This document shows positions 43,750-53,897 of a DNA stretch of 64,000 nucleotides, one piece after another (the first letter of the stretch is position 1; the number at the start of each line of letters is the position of its first letter). The position numbers were made by a program, and so were the translations under genes. Origin of the DNA: Petrotoga mobilis SJ95 (GTDB taxonomy: Bacteria; Thermotogota; Thermotogae; Petrotogales; Petrotogaceae); the NCBI RefSeq assembly GCF_000018605.1, contig NC_010003.1:186001-250000 (forward strand), given 5' to 3'. The notes beneath the pieces were generated by a model that did not search any database, was not told the origin of the DNA, and saw only the letters and a program-made list of their open reading frames with translations.

Positions 43750-45222
43750 TCATTTTTGAATTTTTGCCAACTCTTCGAAATTTCCCTTCAACGATTTATA
43801 CAAATTCTTGTAAGCCTCATAATAATCATCGTAAATCTTGATATCTTGATAATTAGGTTCAATAATTTCTTTGAATTTTACCCATTTTAAAACATCTTCA
43901 AGCTGTTGGCCATCTCCTACTGCAGCCAACATAGCCGCTCCATAAGCACCACCTTCATCAATCTTTGGCATTTTAACGGGCATTTTGAAGTTTGTTGCAA
44001 CTATCTTTGCCCAACTTTTATTTTTAGCTCCTCCCCCCACTATCCTCATATCTTTTATTTCAGTTTTTTCTTTTATAAGTTCAAAGGAATCCCTCAGGCC
44101 GAAGGTTATACCTTCCATTGTTGCTCTTAGTATGTCGTTTTCAGTATTCAAAGAAGAAATTCCAAAGAAAACACCTCTTGCGTTAGGGTCTCTATGTGGG
44201 GTTCTTTCTCCGTTTAAGTAAGGAAGAAAAATAATACCATTTGAACCTGGTACTGATTGGTTTATTCTTTTTTCTATTTCTGTCCAATCTGAACTGTGAA
44301 AAAATCGATTCTTTACCCAATTTAGAGAATGAGCGGCTGAAAGCATTACCCCCATGTAGTAATATTTATCTTGTATTACACTGTTAAAGTAATGTATTTT
44401 TCCCGATAAGTCAGGTTCTTTTTTATCAGTGAGGGTTAAAACAGTGCCTGAAGTTCCGATACTAACCATCGACTCTCCTGCTTTTGATATACCTATTCCA
44501 AATGCAGCTGATGCATTATCTGCTCCCCCAGAAACAACCTTTGTGTTCTTCCATCCCAATTCTTTTTGTAAACTTTCTTTTACTTCCCCTCGAATCCCAT
44601 AAGAAGGATACAATTCAGGCATTATATCCATATTAATACCAAAAGTTTCCAAAATCTCTTCATCCCAATAATTTGTTTTTACATTAAAACACGCCGTTCC
44701 AGACGCATCCGAGTAATCTATACCAATGGTTCCTGTTAACTTAAAAACTACATAATCCTTAGGTAGAAGAATCTTCTTTATTTTTTTAAAATTCTCTTTT
44801 TCATTTTCTTTTAACCACAGTATTTTGGGGAAAGTGAAACCTTCTAAAAAGGGATTGCCTATTTTGGAGATAACCTTTTCTTCGCCACCAAAAGCTTCTG
44901 TAGCTTCTTTGCACTGTGGGGTCGTCCTTTGATCACACCAAAGGATTGCAGGCCTAATAGGCTCATTATTTTCATCCAAAACCACCAAGCTATGCATTTG
45001 TCCGGAAAACCCTATTACATCTATTTGATGCGTTCTAGACACTTTTTTTAATATTTCGTATACACCAATCCACCAATCTTCAGGCTCTTGTTCAGCCCAT
45101 GCCGGTTTGGGAACTTTCATATCTAATTCATAGGAATAACTATCCAATAATTCTCCTTCTTCAGATACTACTAAACCCTTCAATCCAGTTGTCCCAACGT
45201 CAATTCCTAAGTACTTATGCAA
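43750..45222 (-). CDS. xylB: Xylulokinase
   Basis: 490 residues from TTG 45222, at good spacing from GAGGTG; an in-frame GTG at 45231 overlaps that site. FGGY kinase family. The N-terminal KYLGIDVGTTGLKGLVV binds phosphate, IGFSGQMHSLVVLDE and AILWCDQRTT contact xylulose, GGADNASAAFGIG contains the catalytic Asp, and RIVGGGAKNKSWAKIVA is the second FGGY signature. It phosphorylates D-xylulose for entry into the pentose phosphate pathway. It is the last gene of the xyl operon, 15 bases after xylR. Confidence 0.96.
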   Translation of the reverse strand: MHKYLGIDVGTTGLKGLVVSEEGELLDSYSYELDMKVPKPAWAEQEPEDWWIGVYEILKKVSRTHQIDVIGFSGQMHSLVVLDENNEPIRPAILWCDQRTTPQCKEATEAFGGEEKVISKIGNPFLEGFTFPKILWLKENEKENFKKIKKILLPKDYVVFKLTGTIGIDYSDASGTACFNVKTNYWDEEILETFGINMDIMPELYPSYGIRGEVKESLQKELGWKNTKVVSGGADNASAAFGIGISKAGESMVSIGTSGTVLTLTDKKEPDLSGKIHYFNSVIQDKYYYMGVMLSAAHSLNWVKNRFFHSSDWTEIEKRINQSVPGSNGIIFLPYLNGERTPHRDPNARGVFFGISSLNTENDILRATMEGITFGLRDSFELIKEKTEIKDMRIVGGGAKNKSWAKIVATNFKMPVKMPKIDEGGAYGAAMLAAVGDGQQLEDVLKWVKFKEIIEPNYQDIKIYDDYYEAYKNLYKSLKGNFEELAKIQK

Positions 45223-45237
45223 ACTGATCACCTCATT

Positions 45238-46434
45238 CTAAATTACCGCTTTTTCTGCAAAATCATCCATTACCCTTAAATTTGCTCCTGTTAGACATGC
45301 TGTATCTATATCAAAAACAGGCCTCATAGGCTTTTTGAAAGATTTTAATGCTGGTTTCAGAGCCCGCGTCCTTATAATATTTTCAATCTCTGTGAAATAC
45401 TCATCCGGAAAAAGATACCCATACCCCCCAAAAATTACAAACTCAGGATTTAAGATATTTATTAAATTAACCGTTCCTACTCCCAAATAATACAACATCT
45501 GTTTAATTATTTCATTGGCGTTTCCTTCCTTCTTCTCTGCTTTTAAAAGAAGATTTCTGAATTTTTCTTCGTAATTGTTGCCTTCCAATCGCCCATTGCT
45601 GTATTCGTATATCTTAGAAACGGTATCAATTGAAGCAAACGTCTCCCAACATCCTTGATTATTACAAAAACATTTTCTCCCATCTTCATCGATACTCATG
45701 TGACCAAACTCACCTGCTGTGTAATTAGGCCCTAAATGAATTTGACCGTCTATAAGCAAAGCTCCTCCTATCCCCTGAGATATGAAAACATAGACTCCGT
45801 TGTTTAGGTTGGCAATATTCTTGTTAAAATACATCTCTGCTTGTAGAGCTAACTTTGCCTCATTTGCAGCGAAAATTGGTTTGTCACATTTGGGTAGTTC
45901 CTTTAAAAGAGCTGCTTTAAGATCGATCTCACTCCAATTAAAATGAGGTACGTATTCGATAATCAAGTTTTTCCTATCGATCATTCCTGGAAAAGAAAAA
46001 GAAAGGCCTACTATATTATTCCCATTAGCATTTTCATATATTCTTTTTATCTCAACAGCTAATTTACCAATAAAAACATTAAAATTTTTTGGGGTTTCAA
46101 ATTCAACAATCTTATTTATTGAATTATTCATATATCCAAGACCTACGACTGTTTTTTCAACTCCAACCTTAACGATAATGGAAGCAGCAACGCCTTTCGC
46201 TGCTTCCAGTTTTATAGGTTTCCTTCCAACCCTTTTAGAAGATTTTCTATCTCCTTCTTCTATTAAGTTTTTAGAAATCAAATCATATGTAATCTTTGTC
46301 ACCGTACTTTTATCTAAACCTGTAAGCTTAGAAATCTCATTTCTGGAGATGCCAGAATAATATCTGATTAAATTGAAAACCATTAATTTGTTTGAGTATC
46401 CCATTCTTTCTGCATTGATTTTCTTTATCTTCAA
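45238..46434 (-). CDS. xylR: ROK-family transcriptional regulator of xylose genes
   Basis: 398 residues with a TTG start. The N-terminal winged helix (about 10-75) contains SRNEISKLTGLDKSTVTKITYDLISKNLIEEG. The ROK sugar-binding domain follows, with GVYVFISQGIGGALLIDG, AGEFGHMSI and the zinc motif CFCNNQGCWETFAS. ROK repressors of this type lack kinase activity and respond to xylose or a derivative. Position between xylA and xylB makes it the likely self-regulator of this operon, and the 28-base palindrome at 48139-48166 is its candidate operator. Confidence 0.9.
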   Translation of the reverse strand: MKIKKINAERMGYSNKLMVFNLIRYYSGISRNEISKLTGLDKSTVTKITYDLISKNLIEEGDRKSSKRVGRKPIKLEAAKGVAASIIVKVGVEKTVVGLGYMNNSINKIVEFETPKNFNVFIGKLAVEIKRIYENANGNNIVGLSFSFPGMIDRKNLIIEYVPHFNWSEIDLKAALLKELPKCDKPIFAANEAKLALQAEMYFNKNIANLNNGVYVFISQGIGGALLIDGQIHLGPNYTAGEFGHMSIDEDGRKCFCNNQGCWETFASIDTVSKIYEYSNGRLEGNNYEEKFRNLLLKAEKKEGNANEIIKQMLYYLGVGTVNLINILNPEFVIFGGYGYLFPDEYFTEIENIIRTRALKPALKSFKKPMRPVFDIDTACLTGANLRVMDDFAEKAVI

Positions 46435-46458
46435 AACAAAGGCCTCCCAATTTGTCGT

Positions 46459-47775
46459 CTATTCGTAGATGTATAGATTCAATAAGTTTTCCAAATATTC
46501 TTGTCTTCCCGATTTTGGTACTCCCACTTTTTTATCTAGTACATACTCTTCGAGTTCTTTGAAATTAGTTCGTCCATCCACTATCTTTTTACCCATTCCC
46601 TCATTAAAAGTATTATACCTTTTTTCTACAAAGTCTTCCAAAACTTTGTCTTCTAAAATCTTGTTGGCTAATATCAATCCTAACGCAAACGCATCCATTC
46701 CTGCTATATGTGCGTAGAACAGATCAATATTTTCGTAAGAAGGCCTTCTGACATGTGAGTCAAAGTTCAAACCACCTGGAGCTATCCCACCATTTTTAAG
46801 TATTTCATACATTGCCAAAACGTTTTCAAATACGTTTGTTGGGAATTGGTCTGTATCCCATCCTAACAATAGATCACCCATATTAGCATCAACGCTGCCC
46901 AATATATTATTTATTCGTGCATACCTTAATTCATGCTGAAAAGTATGACCAGCAAGAGTGGCATGATTTGCTTCTATATTGAACTTGAAATACTTATCAA
47001 GATCGTATTTTTGCAAAAATGCATAAGAGCTTGCAACATCAAAATCATATTGATGTTTTGTGGGCTCTTTTGGTTTGGGTTCTATCAAAAATTGGCCATC
47101 AAAACCAATTTCTTTGGCGTAATCTACAGCCATGTGCATAAAATTAGCCAAATTGTTCAATTCCAACTCCATATTGGTGTTTAAAAGGGTTTCATATCCT
47201 TCTCTTCCACCCCAGAAAACGTAATTTTCACCATTTAATTCCTTAGTTATTTCAAGTGCTTTTTTTACCTGTGCAGCGGCATATGCATACACATCCGCAT
47301 CACAAGATGTAGCCGCACCCTGCATAAACCTTGGATGAGTGAAAAGATTTGCTGTTCCCCAAAGAAGCTTTATACCCGTTTCTTTCATTCTCTCCTTTAT
47401 TCTTTCTACTACTTTATCTAATAACTTATTGGTTTCTCTCAATGTCTCTTGTTCATCAACCAAGTCTCTATCATGGGTACAAAAATATTTAACACCCAAT
47501 TTGCTCATGAACTCAAATGCTGCATCACATCTTGCGTAAGCTTTATCTAAAGGATCCGAAAATTTGTTCCATTCTCTGTTGGCACTTTCGACCCCGAACA
47601 TGTCCCTTCCTTCTGCGGTGAAAGTGTGCCAGTAAGCCACAGAAAATCTCAAGTGTTCTTCCATAGTTTTATTACCAATTTTTCTCTCGGGATCATAATA
47701 GTGAAAAGCTAATGGATCCTTTGATTCCTTACCTACATACTCAACTTTTTTAATATCTTTGAAGTATTCTGCCAT
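46459..47775 (-). CDS. xylA: Xylose isomerase
   Basis: 438 residues, the class II length. It interconverts D-xylose and D-xylulose. The two signatures are visible: [16 protein letters not shown] (metal ligand Glu) and [19 protein letters not shown] (Glu, His). The catalytic His is in [27 protein letters not shown] supplies further metal-binding Asp residues. Start ATG follows GGAGGTC. It is the first intact gene of the operon; upstream only a fragment of xylH remains. Confidence 0.98.
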   Translation of the reverse strand: MAEYFKDIKKVEYVGKESKDPLAFHYYDPERKIGNKTMEEHLRFSVAYWHTFTAEGRDMFGVESANREWNKFSDPLDKAYARCDAAFEFMSKLGVKYFCTHDRDLVDEQETLRETNKLLDKVVERIKERMKETGIKLLWGTANLFTHPRFMQGAATSCDADVYAYAAAQVKKALEITKELNGENYVFWGGREGYETLLNTNMELELNNLANFMHMAVDYAKEIGFDGQFLIEPKPKEPTKHQYDFDVASSYAFLQKYDLDKYFKFNIEANHATLAGHTFQHELRYARINNILGSVDANMGDLLLGWDTDQFPTNVFENVLAMYEILKNGGIAPGGLNFDSHVRRPSYENIDLFYAHIAGMDAFALGLILANKILEDKVLEDFVEKRYNTFNEGMGKKIVDGRTNFKELEEYVLDKKVGVPKSGRQEYLENLLNLYIYE

Positions 47776-47808
47776 TTTAAGACCTCCTATATGTTATTTT
47801 GCAAATAG

Positions 47809-48108
47809 TTATGCCTCTTTCTTTTTATTTGCAACATCAAACCATACCGCAAATATTAATACTAACCCTTTTATTATAGACTGCCAAAACACAGGGACAT
47901 TCATAAGACTCATTCCATTGCCTAAACTTGCCATAACAAGCGCTCCAATTACTGCACCAACAACAGTACCAATTCCACCCATTAAGCTTGTACCACCTAT
48001 AACACACGCAGCTATTGTATCTAACTCCGCTCCTTCTCGGGCCGGAACAGAAGCTGCATTAAGTCGCGAAGTAAAAAAATACCTCCAAGAATTAAGCTCT
48101 GCCATCAT
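47809..48108 (-). pseudogene. xylH: Remnant of xylose ABC permease xylH fused to an operon leader
   Basis: From about 48070 leftward the frame encodes the last 85 or so residues of an XylH/GguB-type permease: [18 protein letters not shown], then [36 protein letters not shown] and [21 protein letters not shown]. Family members have nearly 400 residues, so about 300 are missing. The 15 residues before SRLN are unrelated and arise from a leader in which a strong GGAGGT (48086-48081) is now followed by T-rich bases and then xylH codons, without a start at the right place. A deletion that joined the ribosome site of the first operon gene to the end of xylH explains this. Confidence 0.82.
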
Positions 48109-48138
48109 TACGAGAATAACATCGATAATTTATTTATT

Positions 48139-48166
48139 TTTTTACCATTAGTACTAATGGTAAAAA
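48139..48166. promoter_or_regulatory. 28-base perfect palindrome, candidate XylR operator
   Basis: Each half is TTTTTACCATTAGT and its exact complement, centred on GTAC between 48152 and 48153. It lies about 12-39 bases downstream of the predicted start of the leftward xyl transcript, where a bound repressor would block elongation or initiation. It could instead form a hairpin in the leader. XylR, encoded in the operon, is the obvious candidate ligand-responsive binder. Confidence 0.65.
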
Positions 48167-48184
48167 CCACATATAACTATGTTC

Positions 48185-48214
48185 ATTTTAAAATATTTTA
48201 TTTGATATTGTCAA
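48185..48214 (-). promoter_or_regulatory. Promoter of the xyl operon
   Basis: On the minus strand a perfect -35 TTGACA (48214-48209) is followed after 18 bases by TAAAAT (48190-48185), predicting a start near 48178. The leader then contains the palindrome and the orphan GGAGGT. Confidence 0.68.
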
Positions 48215-48284
48215 CCATTAATTTATCCAATCAACTAATATTAGGAACAATCACTTTTCAACCTTTTCGCTTTATTTGTTAACA

Positions 48285-48304
48285 TTAAGGGGTTAACCCC
48301 TTAA
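48285..48304. repeat. 20-base perfect palindrome
   Basis: TTAAGGGGTT and its exact complement are adjacent with no spacer. It lies between the receptor gene's end and the xyl promoter. There is no T run after it in either direction, so it is not a convincing terminator; a protein site or repeat remnant is possible. Confidence 0.45.
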
Positions 48305-48342
48305 AATCCCCAAATCCAATATCTTTGTTCAATTAAAAATCT

Positions 48343-48362
48343 TTTTGCACAAAGCTGCAAAA
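48343..48362 (-). terminator. Weak hairpin after the chemoreceptor gene
   Basis: TTTTGCA (48362-48356) pairs with TGCAAAA (48349-48343) around a 6-base loop, followed leftward by AGATTTTT. It starts 3 bases beyond the receptor stop codon, so it is a plausible but weak intrinsic terminator. Confidence 0.45.
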
Positions 48363-48364
48363 TT

Positions 48365-50368
48365 TTATATCTTAAAACTTCCAACCAATCCTTTTAACTC
48401 TGTGGCTAATTCACTCAACTCTTTCGCTTCTTCGTTTATCCCTATCCCTTGTTTTACTTGTTCGTCTATTACACTTCTTGACCTTTCTAGTTGTTCACTT
48501 ATTTCTGTTACCGCTTTCGCTACCCTGTCCATCGCTGTGCTCATCTCTTGCGCACTTGCACTTTGTTCCTCTGCACTTGCCGTCATGTTTTCTATCCCTT
48601 GGTCCATCCTTTCTATCCTTTCTTTTATACGATTGAAACTTTTCTGTACATTCTCCATCTTTTCGTTTATTTCTCCTATCGTTCCTACTACCTTGTTCGT
48701 CGATTCGTTTACTTTGTTCGTTCCTTGCGTTATGTTGGTTAGTATTTCGGATATTTCATCCGTTGCATTCCTTGATTCTTCCGCTAACTTCCTTATCTCA
48801 TCCGCTACAACTGCAAATCCTCTTCCTGCTTCCCCTGCCCTTGCCGCTTCTATCGCTGCGTTTAGTGCCAACAGGTTCGTTTGCTCCGTTATCGAGTTTA
48901 TCGTTTCTACTATACTTTGTACGTTCTTGGCGTTGCTTGCGAGTGTTTCTACTTCTTTTTGACTTTCTTTCGTCCTTTCTACCGCTTCTTTCACAGCTTG
49001 ACTTATGCTTTCTATCGTTTTGCTTCCTTCTTCTGCAGCTTTACTTGTTTCATCTGCTTCTTCACTTAGTCTTTGTGCGTCTTGGGATACACCTTGTGCA
49101 GCCCTTGCTACTTCGTCTACACCTGAGGTCACTTCTTCTACGTTTCCTGCCGTTTCTTCCGTACTTGTTTGTATCTTGTCCATCTGGTTTTTGAGTTCTT
49201 CTGAGTTCTTCCTGCTTTCTTGTGATGAGCGCGTTAGACTTTCTGATGCGTTTTCTACTTTGTCCGATGCCTGTTTTATTGACCCCATGGATCTTCTTAA
49301 TTCTTTACTCATTTCTGATAGGGCGTTTGCCATCTGACCTATCTCGTCTTTGCTTTTACTTTCAAAGTTTACCGTTAGGTCTCCTTCTTTGAATTGGTTT
49401 ATCTTGTTTTTGAAGTCTAACAGTGGTTTCGTTATACTCCTTATTAGATAGATGACCATGATTATCGATACTACGAAAGCTACTACGGTTAGGATGGCTG
49501 TCAAGGTTATTGCTTGATTGTTTTCTTCTATGAGTGATGGACCTAACGTGTCTTGTTGGACCTTTAATTCATTTCTTTGTTCTTCTAATAGGTTAAGTAT
49601 CTCTACCCTTGCTTGTTCCATCTGCCCGATTATGGGTTGTTGGGATTCTATCGCTGTGACTATTTGATCAAAGGTGCTTTTGAACTGTTCGACCATGTCT
49701 TTCATCTCGTTGAACAGTTCAGTTAATTCGTCTGATACTAATCCTTGCTCTAAAATGGCTATTTGTGATTCTAACTCATCAAAAGCATTCATGACACTGT
49801 TTTTGTCACCTACTGATTTAGAAGAAAAATAAACAGAAGCAAGCTCTTTTATACTATCTACTATTTCTAACGAGCTATCAGCGTAAAAAACGAGGGTTGA
49901 AATGTTATTTTCTTGGGCTAAGGTTTTAAAGTCAGTAATACTTTGGCGTAATTCATTGGATATATCTTTAAAATCTTGATTTACGAGCCTATTTTTTCCT
50001 TCATTCAATTGAACAATTTGATTAAAGCTGTTTTCATAGTCGCCTATCTTTGTGATTATGTTTTGTACTAGTGTAGAATCGGTAGTTTCATCTGTAAAGA
50101 AGCTTTGAACTGTATCGATATTCTGAATAATAATTTCTCTTGTTTGTTCATCATAGTTGATCACATAATCTTTGAAGGCTAAAGCAGCTTCAAAAAAGGT
50201 GTTTTCTATTTCAGAGATTTGATTCGTTTCATCAGCTAAATCTCTATAACTACCCAAACCATCGTTGGACCTTATCAAAGAAAAGATATTGAAAAATACC
50301 GCTGCCCCAAATAAAATAAAAATTATAACGATAATTAAAGTTATCCTTCCCCTTATGCTTTTAAACAA
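48365..50368 (-). CDS. Methyl-accepting chemotaxis protein
   Basis: 667 residues. Membrane helices are at about 9-30 and 285-310. Between them lies a mostly helical extracytoplasmic sensor domain (about 31-284) with Gln/Glu-rich coils. HAMP is at about 305-360. The cytoplasmic signalling coiled coil has the hairpin tip at [43 protein letters not shown]. The C-terminus has no CheR-binding pentapeptide. The signalling half uses more C/G-ending codons than the sensor half, and long antisense open frames appear over it. It sits between the xyl operon and xylanolytic genes and may sense sugars, which is inference. Confidence 0.95.
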   Translation of the reverse strand: MFKSIRGRITLIIVIIFILFGAAVFFNIFSLIRSNDGLGSYRDLADETNQISEIENTFFEAALAFKDYVINYDEQTREIIIQNIDTVQSFFTDETTDSTLVQNIITKIGDYENSFNQIVQLNEGKNRLVNQDFKDISNELRQSITDFKTLAQENNISTLVFYADSSLEIVDSIKELASVYFSSKSVGDKNSVMNAFDELESQIAILEQGLVSDELTELFNEMKDMVEQFKSTFDQIVTAIESQQPIIGQMEQARVEILNLLEEQRNELKVQQDTLGPSLIEENNQAITLTAILTVVAFVVSIIMVIYLIRSITKPLLDFKNKINQFKEGDLTVNFESKSKDEIGQMANALSEMSKELRRSMGSIKQASDKVENASESLTRSSQESRKNSEELKNQMDKIQTSTEETAGNVEEVTSGVDEVARAAQGVSQDAQRLSEEADETSKAAEEGSKTIESISQAVKEAVERTKESQKEVETLASNAKNVQSIVETINSITEQTNLLALNAAIEAARAGEAGRGFAVVADEIRKLAEESRNATDEISEILTNITQGTNKVNESTNKVVGTIGEINEKMENVQKSFNRIKERIERMDQGIENMTASAEEQSASAQEMSTAMDRVAKAVTEISEQLERSRSVIDEQVKQGIGINEEAKELSELATELKGLVGSFKI

Positions 50369-50412
50369 GGTAATCCACCTCGATTTTTATATTAAATTCC
50401 GCAAAAGAAGCT

Positions 50413-52746
50413 TTAATTTTCTTCCAGAATCACATCGCTAAAAAACTTCTTGTTTTGAGGCAAAATTCGAATATCTTCATTAATGTAGAACTTTCCAGTT
50501 AACCTTATATCTTCAGAAGAGGATCCCACCATAACTTTAAAATAACCTTTTTCAACTAAAAATTCCATTTTTTCATTATATAGCGCTAAAGTCTCTATTG
50601 GGAGATTAAAAATGATTCTTTTCTTTTCTGAAGGTTTAAGTGTAACCCTTTGAAAACCCTTTAATTCTTTTACAGGTCTAGTTACACTGGCTACTTCATC
50701 ATTCATATACAGCTGAACAATTTCGTCACCCGTTTCTTCACCTATGTTTTTAACATCCATGCTTATTTTCACAATTCTATCGTTATTTTCAATTTGAAGA
50801 TTCCCATATTCAAATTGCGTATAACTGAGGCCATGACCAAAAGGATATAGTGGTTTGGCAGGTGAATCTGTATAATCTCCCCACCATTGACTCCTTCCTC
50901 CAGAAGGCTTGTGATTATAATAAACTGGAATTTGCCCCACATGACGCGGAAAAGATATAGGTAATTTCCCTGAAGGGGATTCATCACCCAAAATAATATC
51001 TGCCAGAGCATTGCCACCTTCTTCACCAGGTAACCAAGCTTCAAATATTGCAGAAACATTTTTTGACACCCAGTCTAACGAATATGGCCTTCCGTTTACA
51101 AGAACAACAATTACAGGTGTTCCAGTATTTATAACAGATTTTAGTAAATCAAGTTGTACGCCTGGTAAAATCAACGTAGAACTATCACGAGATTCACCAG
51201 TTGTGCAATCCAATGTTAACCCGGATTTATCACCTAAAACTAGAAGGGCAACATCAGAGTTTTCAGCAAGTTCAACCGCTTCTTTAATCATTTCTTTGTT
51301 GTCATCATTTATTTCACAACCTTTTGCGTAAGAGGTTTCTACATTTAATTTTTCTAATTTTTCTTTCAAACTTTCATATATGGTTTTTATTGGCAATTCA
51401 CTTTCGGAAAAAGTAATTCCCTCCATTGCAGAAGTACCAAAAGCTCCTTGTTTTAAGGTTTCTAAGTGTGTTAAATAAGTATAATCCCCTGTTAAATTTC
51501 TAGCGCTGTTTGCATTCGGCCCAATTACTGCAACTTTTTTTATTTTTGAATTCTTTTTCAAAGGTACTATTCCGTCATTTTTCAATAGAACAATTGATTT
51601 TTTAGCAATTTCATATGCAAGTTTTCTATCCTCAGGTGTATCCAAATTATCTGGAACTTTTTCCAAATCGACATAAGGATTTTCAAATAATCCCATCTCA
51701 AACTTTAATCGCAAAATATTTCTAACAGATTTATCAATAAATGCTTCGGAAAACTCTCCATTCTCTATCGCATTCTTTAATGGTTCTTTATAACAATCAA
51801 AAGAGGGAAGTTCAACATCGATCCCAGCTTTTAACGCTTTTATGGCCGCTTCTTCTTTATTTAACGCTATTTTATGATATTCCATCAATGAATTGATTGC
51901 AAAGTAATCGGAAACAACAATACCATCAAAACCCCATTCCTCTCGCAAAATCCTTCTCAACAAAGTTTCAGAGGCTCCACAAGGTATACCATCAATCTCA
52001 TGATAAGCATTCATAACAGATTTAACTTTTCCTTCCTTAATAGCAGCTTCAAAAGGAAAGAGAAAGGTTTCTTTTAGTTCCCTTTCTGGGATATGAGCTG
52101 GCGCCCAATTCATCCCACCTTCAGAAACCCCATAACCCACAAAATGCTTTAAAGTAGCTACTATTCCATTCTTCAAATCATCAGATTGTAATCCTTTAAC
52201 ATATGCAACTCCCATCTTTGCTATCAAATATGGATCTTCTCCAAAAGTTTCCTCAGTTCTCCCCCATCTAGGATCTCTAGTTACATCAACAACCGGAGAT
52301 AATCCCTGATGTATTCCAAGGGCTTTCATTTGATTTCTTATACTTGTTGTCATTCGCTCTATCAATGGAGGTTCCCACGTACTTGCCGCACCAATCATCT
52401 GAGGGAAAATGGTCGCACCTCTCGTCATGTAACCACTCAAACACTCTTCATGCATAAAAGCGGGAATCCCCAATCTTGTTTCAGTGAGAAGAAATTTTTG
52501 AATTTTATTTGCTAACTCGGCTGTTTTTTTTGGAGAGAATCCTGTAGCCCCTCCTGGACGAGTTATTTGACCAATTCCTTCTTTCAATAAATTTTGAGCT
52601 TTTTCAAAAGAGAAATTACCATTATCAAGAAGTTCGTAGCTCCAAAAAGAACCAAGTTGGGCTATTTTTTCATCCAAAGTCATTTGTTCTAAAAGGTCTT
52701 CAATACGTTCTTCTATAGGTTTATCCGGATTTTTGTAAACTTGCAT
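50413..52746 (-). CDS. Glycoside hydrolase family 3 beta-xylosidase/beta-glucosidase
   Basis: 777 residues from ATG 52746, preceded by AAAGGGGGAAG; the longer frame to 52818 runs through the end of the aguA relic. There is no signal peptide, so the enzyme is cytoplasmic. The GH3 N-domain contains the nucleophile Asp280 in GIVVSDYFAINS. RITRPGGATGF, HEECLSGYMTRGATIFPQ and VATLKHFVGYG are family signatures. The second domain spans about 390-620, followed by PLYPFGHGLSYTQFEYG and a C-terminal fibronectin-III-like domain. Length and sequence type match Thermotoga beta-xylosidases acting on xylo-oligosaccharides; activity on other beta-linked sugars is possible. Confidence 0.93.
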   Translation of the reverse strand: MQVYKNPDKPIEERIEDLLEQMTLDEKIAQLGSFWSYELLDNGNFSFEKAQNLLKEGIGQITRPGGATGFSPKKTAELANKIQKFLLTETRLGIPAFMHEECLSGYMTRGATIFPQMIGAASTWEPPLIERMTTSIRNQMKALGIHQGLSPVVDVTRDPRWGRTEETFGEDPYLIAKMGVAYVKGLQSDDLKNGIVATLKHFVGYGVSEGGMNWAPAHIPERELKETFLFPFEAAIKEGKVKSVMNAYHEIDGIPCGASETLLRRILREEWGFDGIVVSDYFAINSLMEYHKIALNKEEAAIKALKAGIDVELPSFDCYKEPLKNAIENGEFSEAFIDKSVRNILRLKFEMGLFENPYVDLEKVPDNLDTPEDRKLAYEIAKKSIVLLKNDGIVPLKKNSKIKKVAVIGPNANSARNLTGDYTYLTHLETLKQGAFGTSAMEGITFSESELPIKTIYESLKEKLEKLNVETSYAKGCEINDDNKEMIKEAVELAENSDVALLVLGDKSGLTLDCTTGESRDSSTLILPGVQLDLLKSVINTGTPVIVVLVNGRPYSLDWVSKNVSAIFEAWLPGEEGGNALADIILGDESPSGKLPISFPRHVGQIPVYYNHKPSGGRSQWWGDYTDSPAKPLYPFGHGLSYTQFEYGNLQIENNDRIVKISMDVKNIGEETGDEIVQLYMNDEVASVTRPVKELKGFQRVTLKPSEKKRIIFNLPIETLALYNEKMEFLVEKGYFKVMVGSSSEDIRLTGKFYINEDIRILPQNKKFFSDVILEEN

Positions 52747-52789
52747 AAAAACTTCCCCCTTGTAAAGTATTTTATCGTTTTTGTTTTTT

Positions 52790-53851
52790 TCAGTATATTT
52801 TTCTCCCTTTTTCATCATAGATCATTGTTTTTCTATAAAAGTATGAATTTATAACATCTCTCCATTCTTTAGCACTTTCCTTCCTACTCCTAAAGGCGCT
52901 GTATATTTCTCATATATATTCCATGACTTTAACATAATTTCTGATAAATTATTTAAAACAGTTTCATTATTTCCGAAAGTACATTTTATCCATTCTTCTA
53001 TAATTTTCTTGCCAGTCAAGGAAGGATCCCAAGCAAGGCGACCAAATCCGTACAAATTTGCTTGTGCTAAAGTATGGCCAGTCCAGTTAATTTCATCCCC
53101 TATATTTGATATTCCGGCTATTCCAAAATTCTGTGAATTAAATACAGAACCAGAAACGATCTTTGCTACTGAGGTCCCCTCACCAAATAAGAAAGTATCA
53201 AAGTCTTTAACTTCTTTCCATTGGGGAACAAGATAACAAAGATGTTTTTGTTGTCCAGTGTATTCTCGAGTAATCTGAAATTCAAGTATTTGATTTGTTT
53301 TTTGGACCCCCGCAAATAAAGGATTTACCTGCGTATCCTCTTTCTATGGTTCCCTCCAAATTATCCCAGTGATTAATAATTCTAAGAGGAACATAAGGGT
53401 TTTCTAATAGCTTTAGCTGATCTAAAGTTTTTCCCATTTGTATGTTTTGAATTAATTTGTAGGTACCGTATAGCAAACCTCTATCAGATTTCGCTGCTAT
53501 TAAAATAAATTTTTTTGTAGAATTTTCTACTTTTTTGATCAAAAAGCCTTCTTCATTTAATGATGTGTATTCTTCTTCTTTTATTGTGTTATTGAAAAAT
53601 GAACCACCCTCTAATTCCGAAATTATTGTAAAAGTACGTTTAATAGGTTTGTTAGTTATGATGGCTTCTATATTAAAAAATTTCTTTATACTATAATAAA
53701 GTTCATTTTTAATAGAATCGATTATATATCCATCGATACTTATTACAATATTTTTAAAATATTCTTTATATTGATCATATAAACTTGGAGTTTCTAATCT
53801 TTGGTAATTCAACCAACATTGATAATCTACATCATTTGAATATGGAAACAT
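52790..53851 (-). pseudogene. aguA: GH67 alpha-glucuronidase pseudogene with two internal deletions
   Basis: Three pieces in two frames are recognisable. Codons from ATG 53851 (good GGAGG site) encode the AguA N-terminal part, from DYQCWLNYQRL to [18 protein letters not shown], near 53310. The frame then shifts into [21 protein letters not shown] and on to [14 protein letters not shown] and KYTAPLGVG, near 52885. A second shift returns to [16 protein letters not shown] with a TGA at 52790-52792, the natural C-terminus. Intact GH67 enzymes have about 670-680 residues; only about 350 codons remain. The missing central part held the catalytic carboxylates. The relic still has a good start signal, and its last bases precede the GH3 gene start by 44 bases. 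Confidence 0.9.
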
Positions 53852-53897
53852 TTAAACTTCCTCCTAACCACCAAGAATAAAAAGTACAAATTTTTAC

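Noticed and set aside
48285-48304. The 20-base palindrome as a rho-independent terminator
   Set aside because: There is no T run after it on either strand, and the weak hairpin at 48343-48362 is closer to the receptor stop.
48345-49337. Several plus-strand open frames of 60-205 codons over the chemoreceptor signalling domain
   Set aside because: They are antisense to a clear MCP coiled coil, rich in Ser/Phe/Leu as expected from reverse-reading coiled-coil codons, and have no start signals.
52747-52818. Upstream start (MMKKGEK...) for the GH3 enzyme
   Set aside because: Those codons run through the natural end of the aguA relic, and the ribosome site AAAGGGGGAAG fits only the ATG at 52746.
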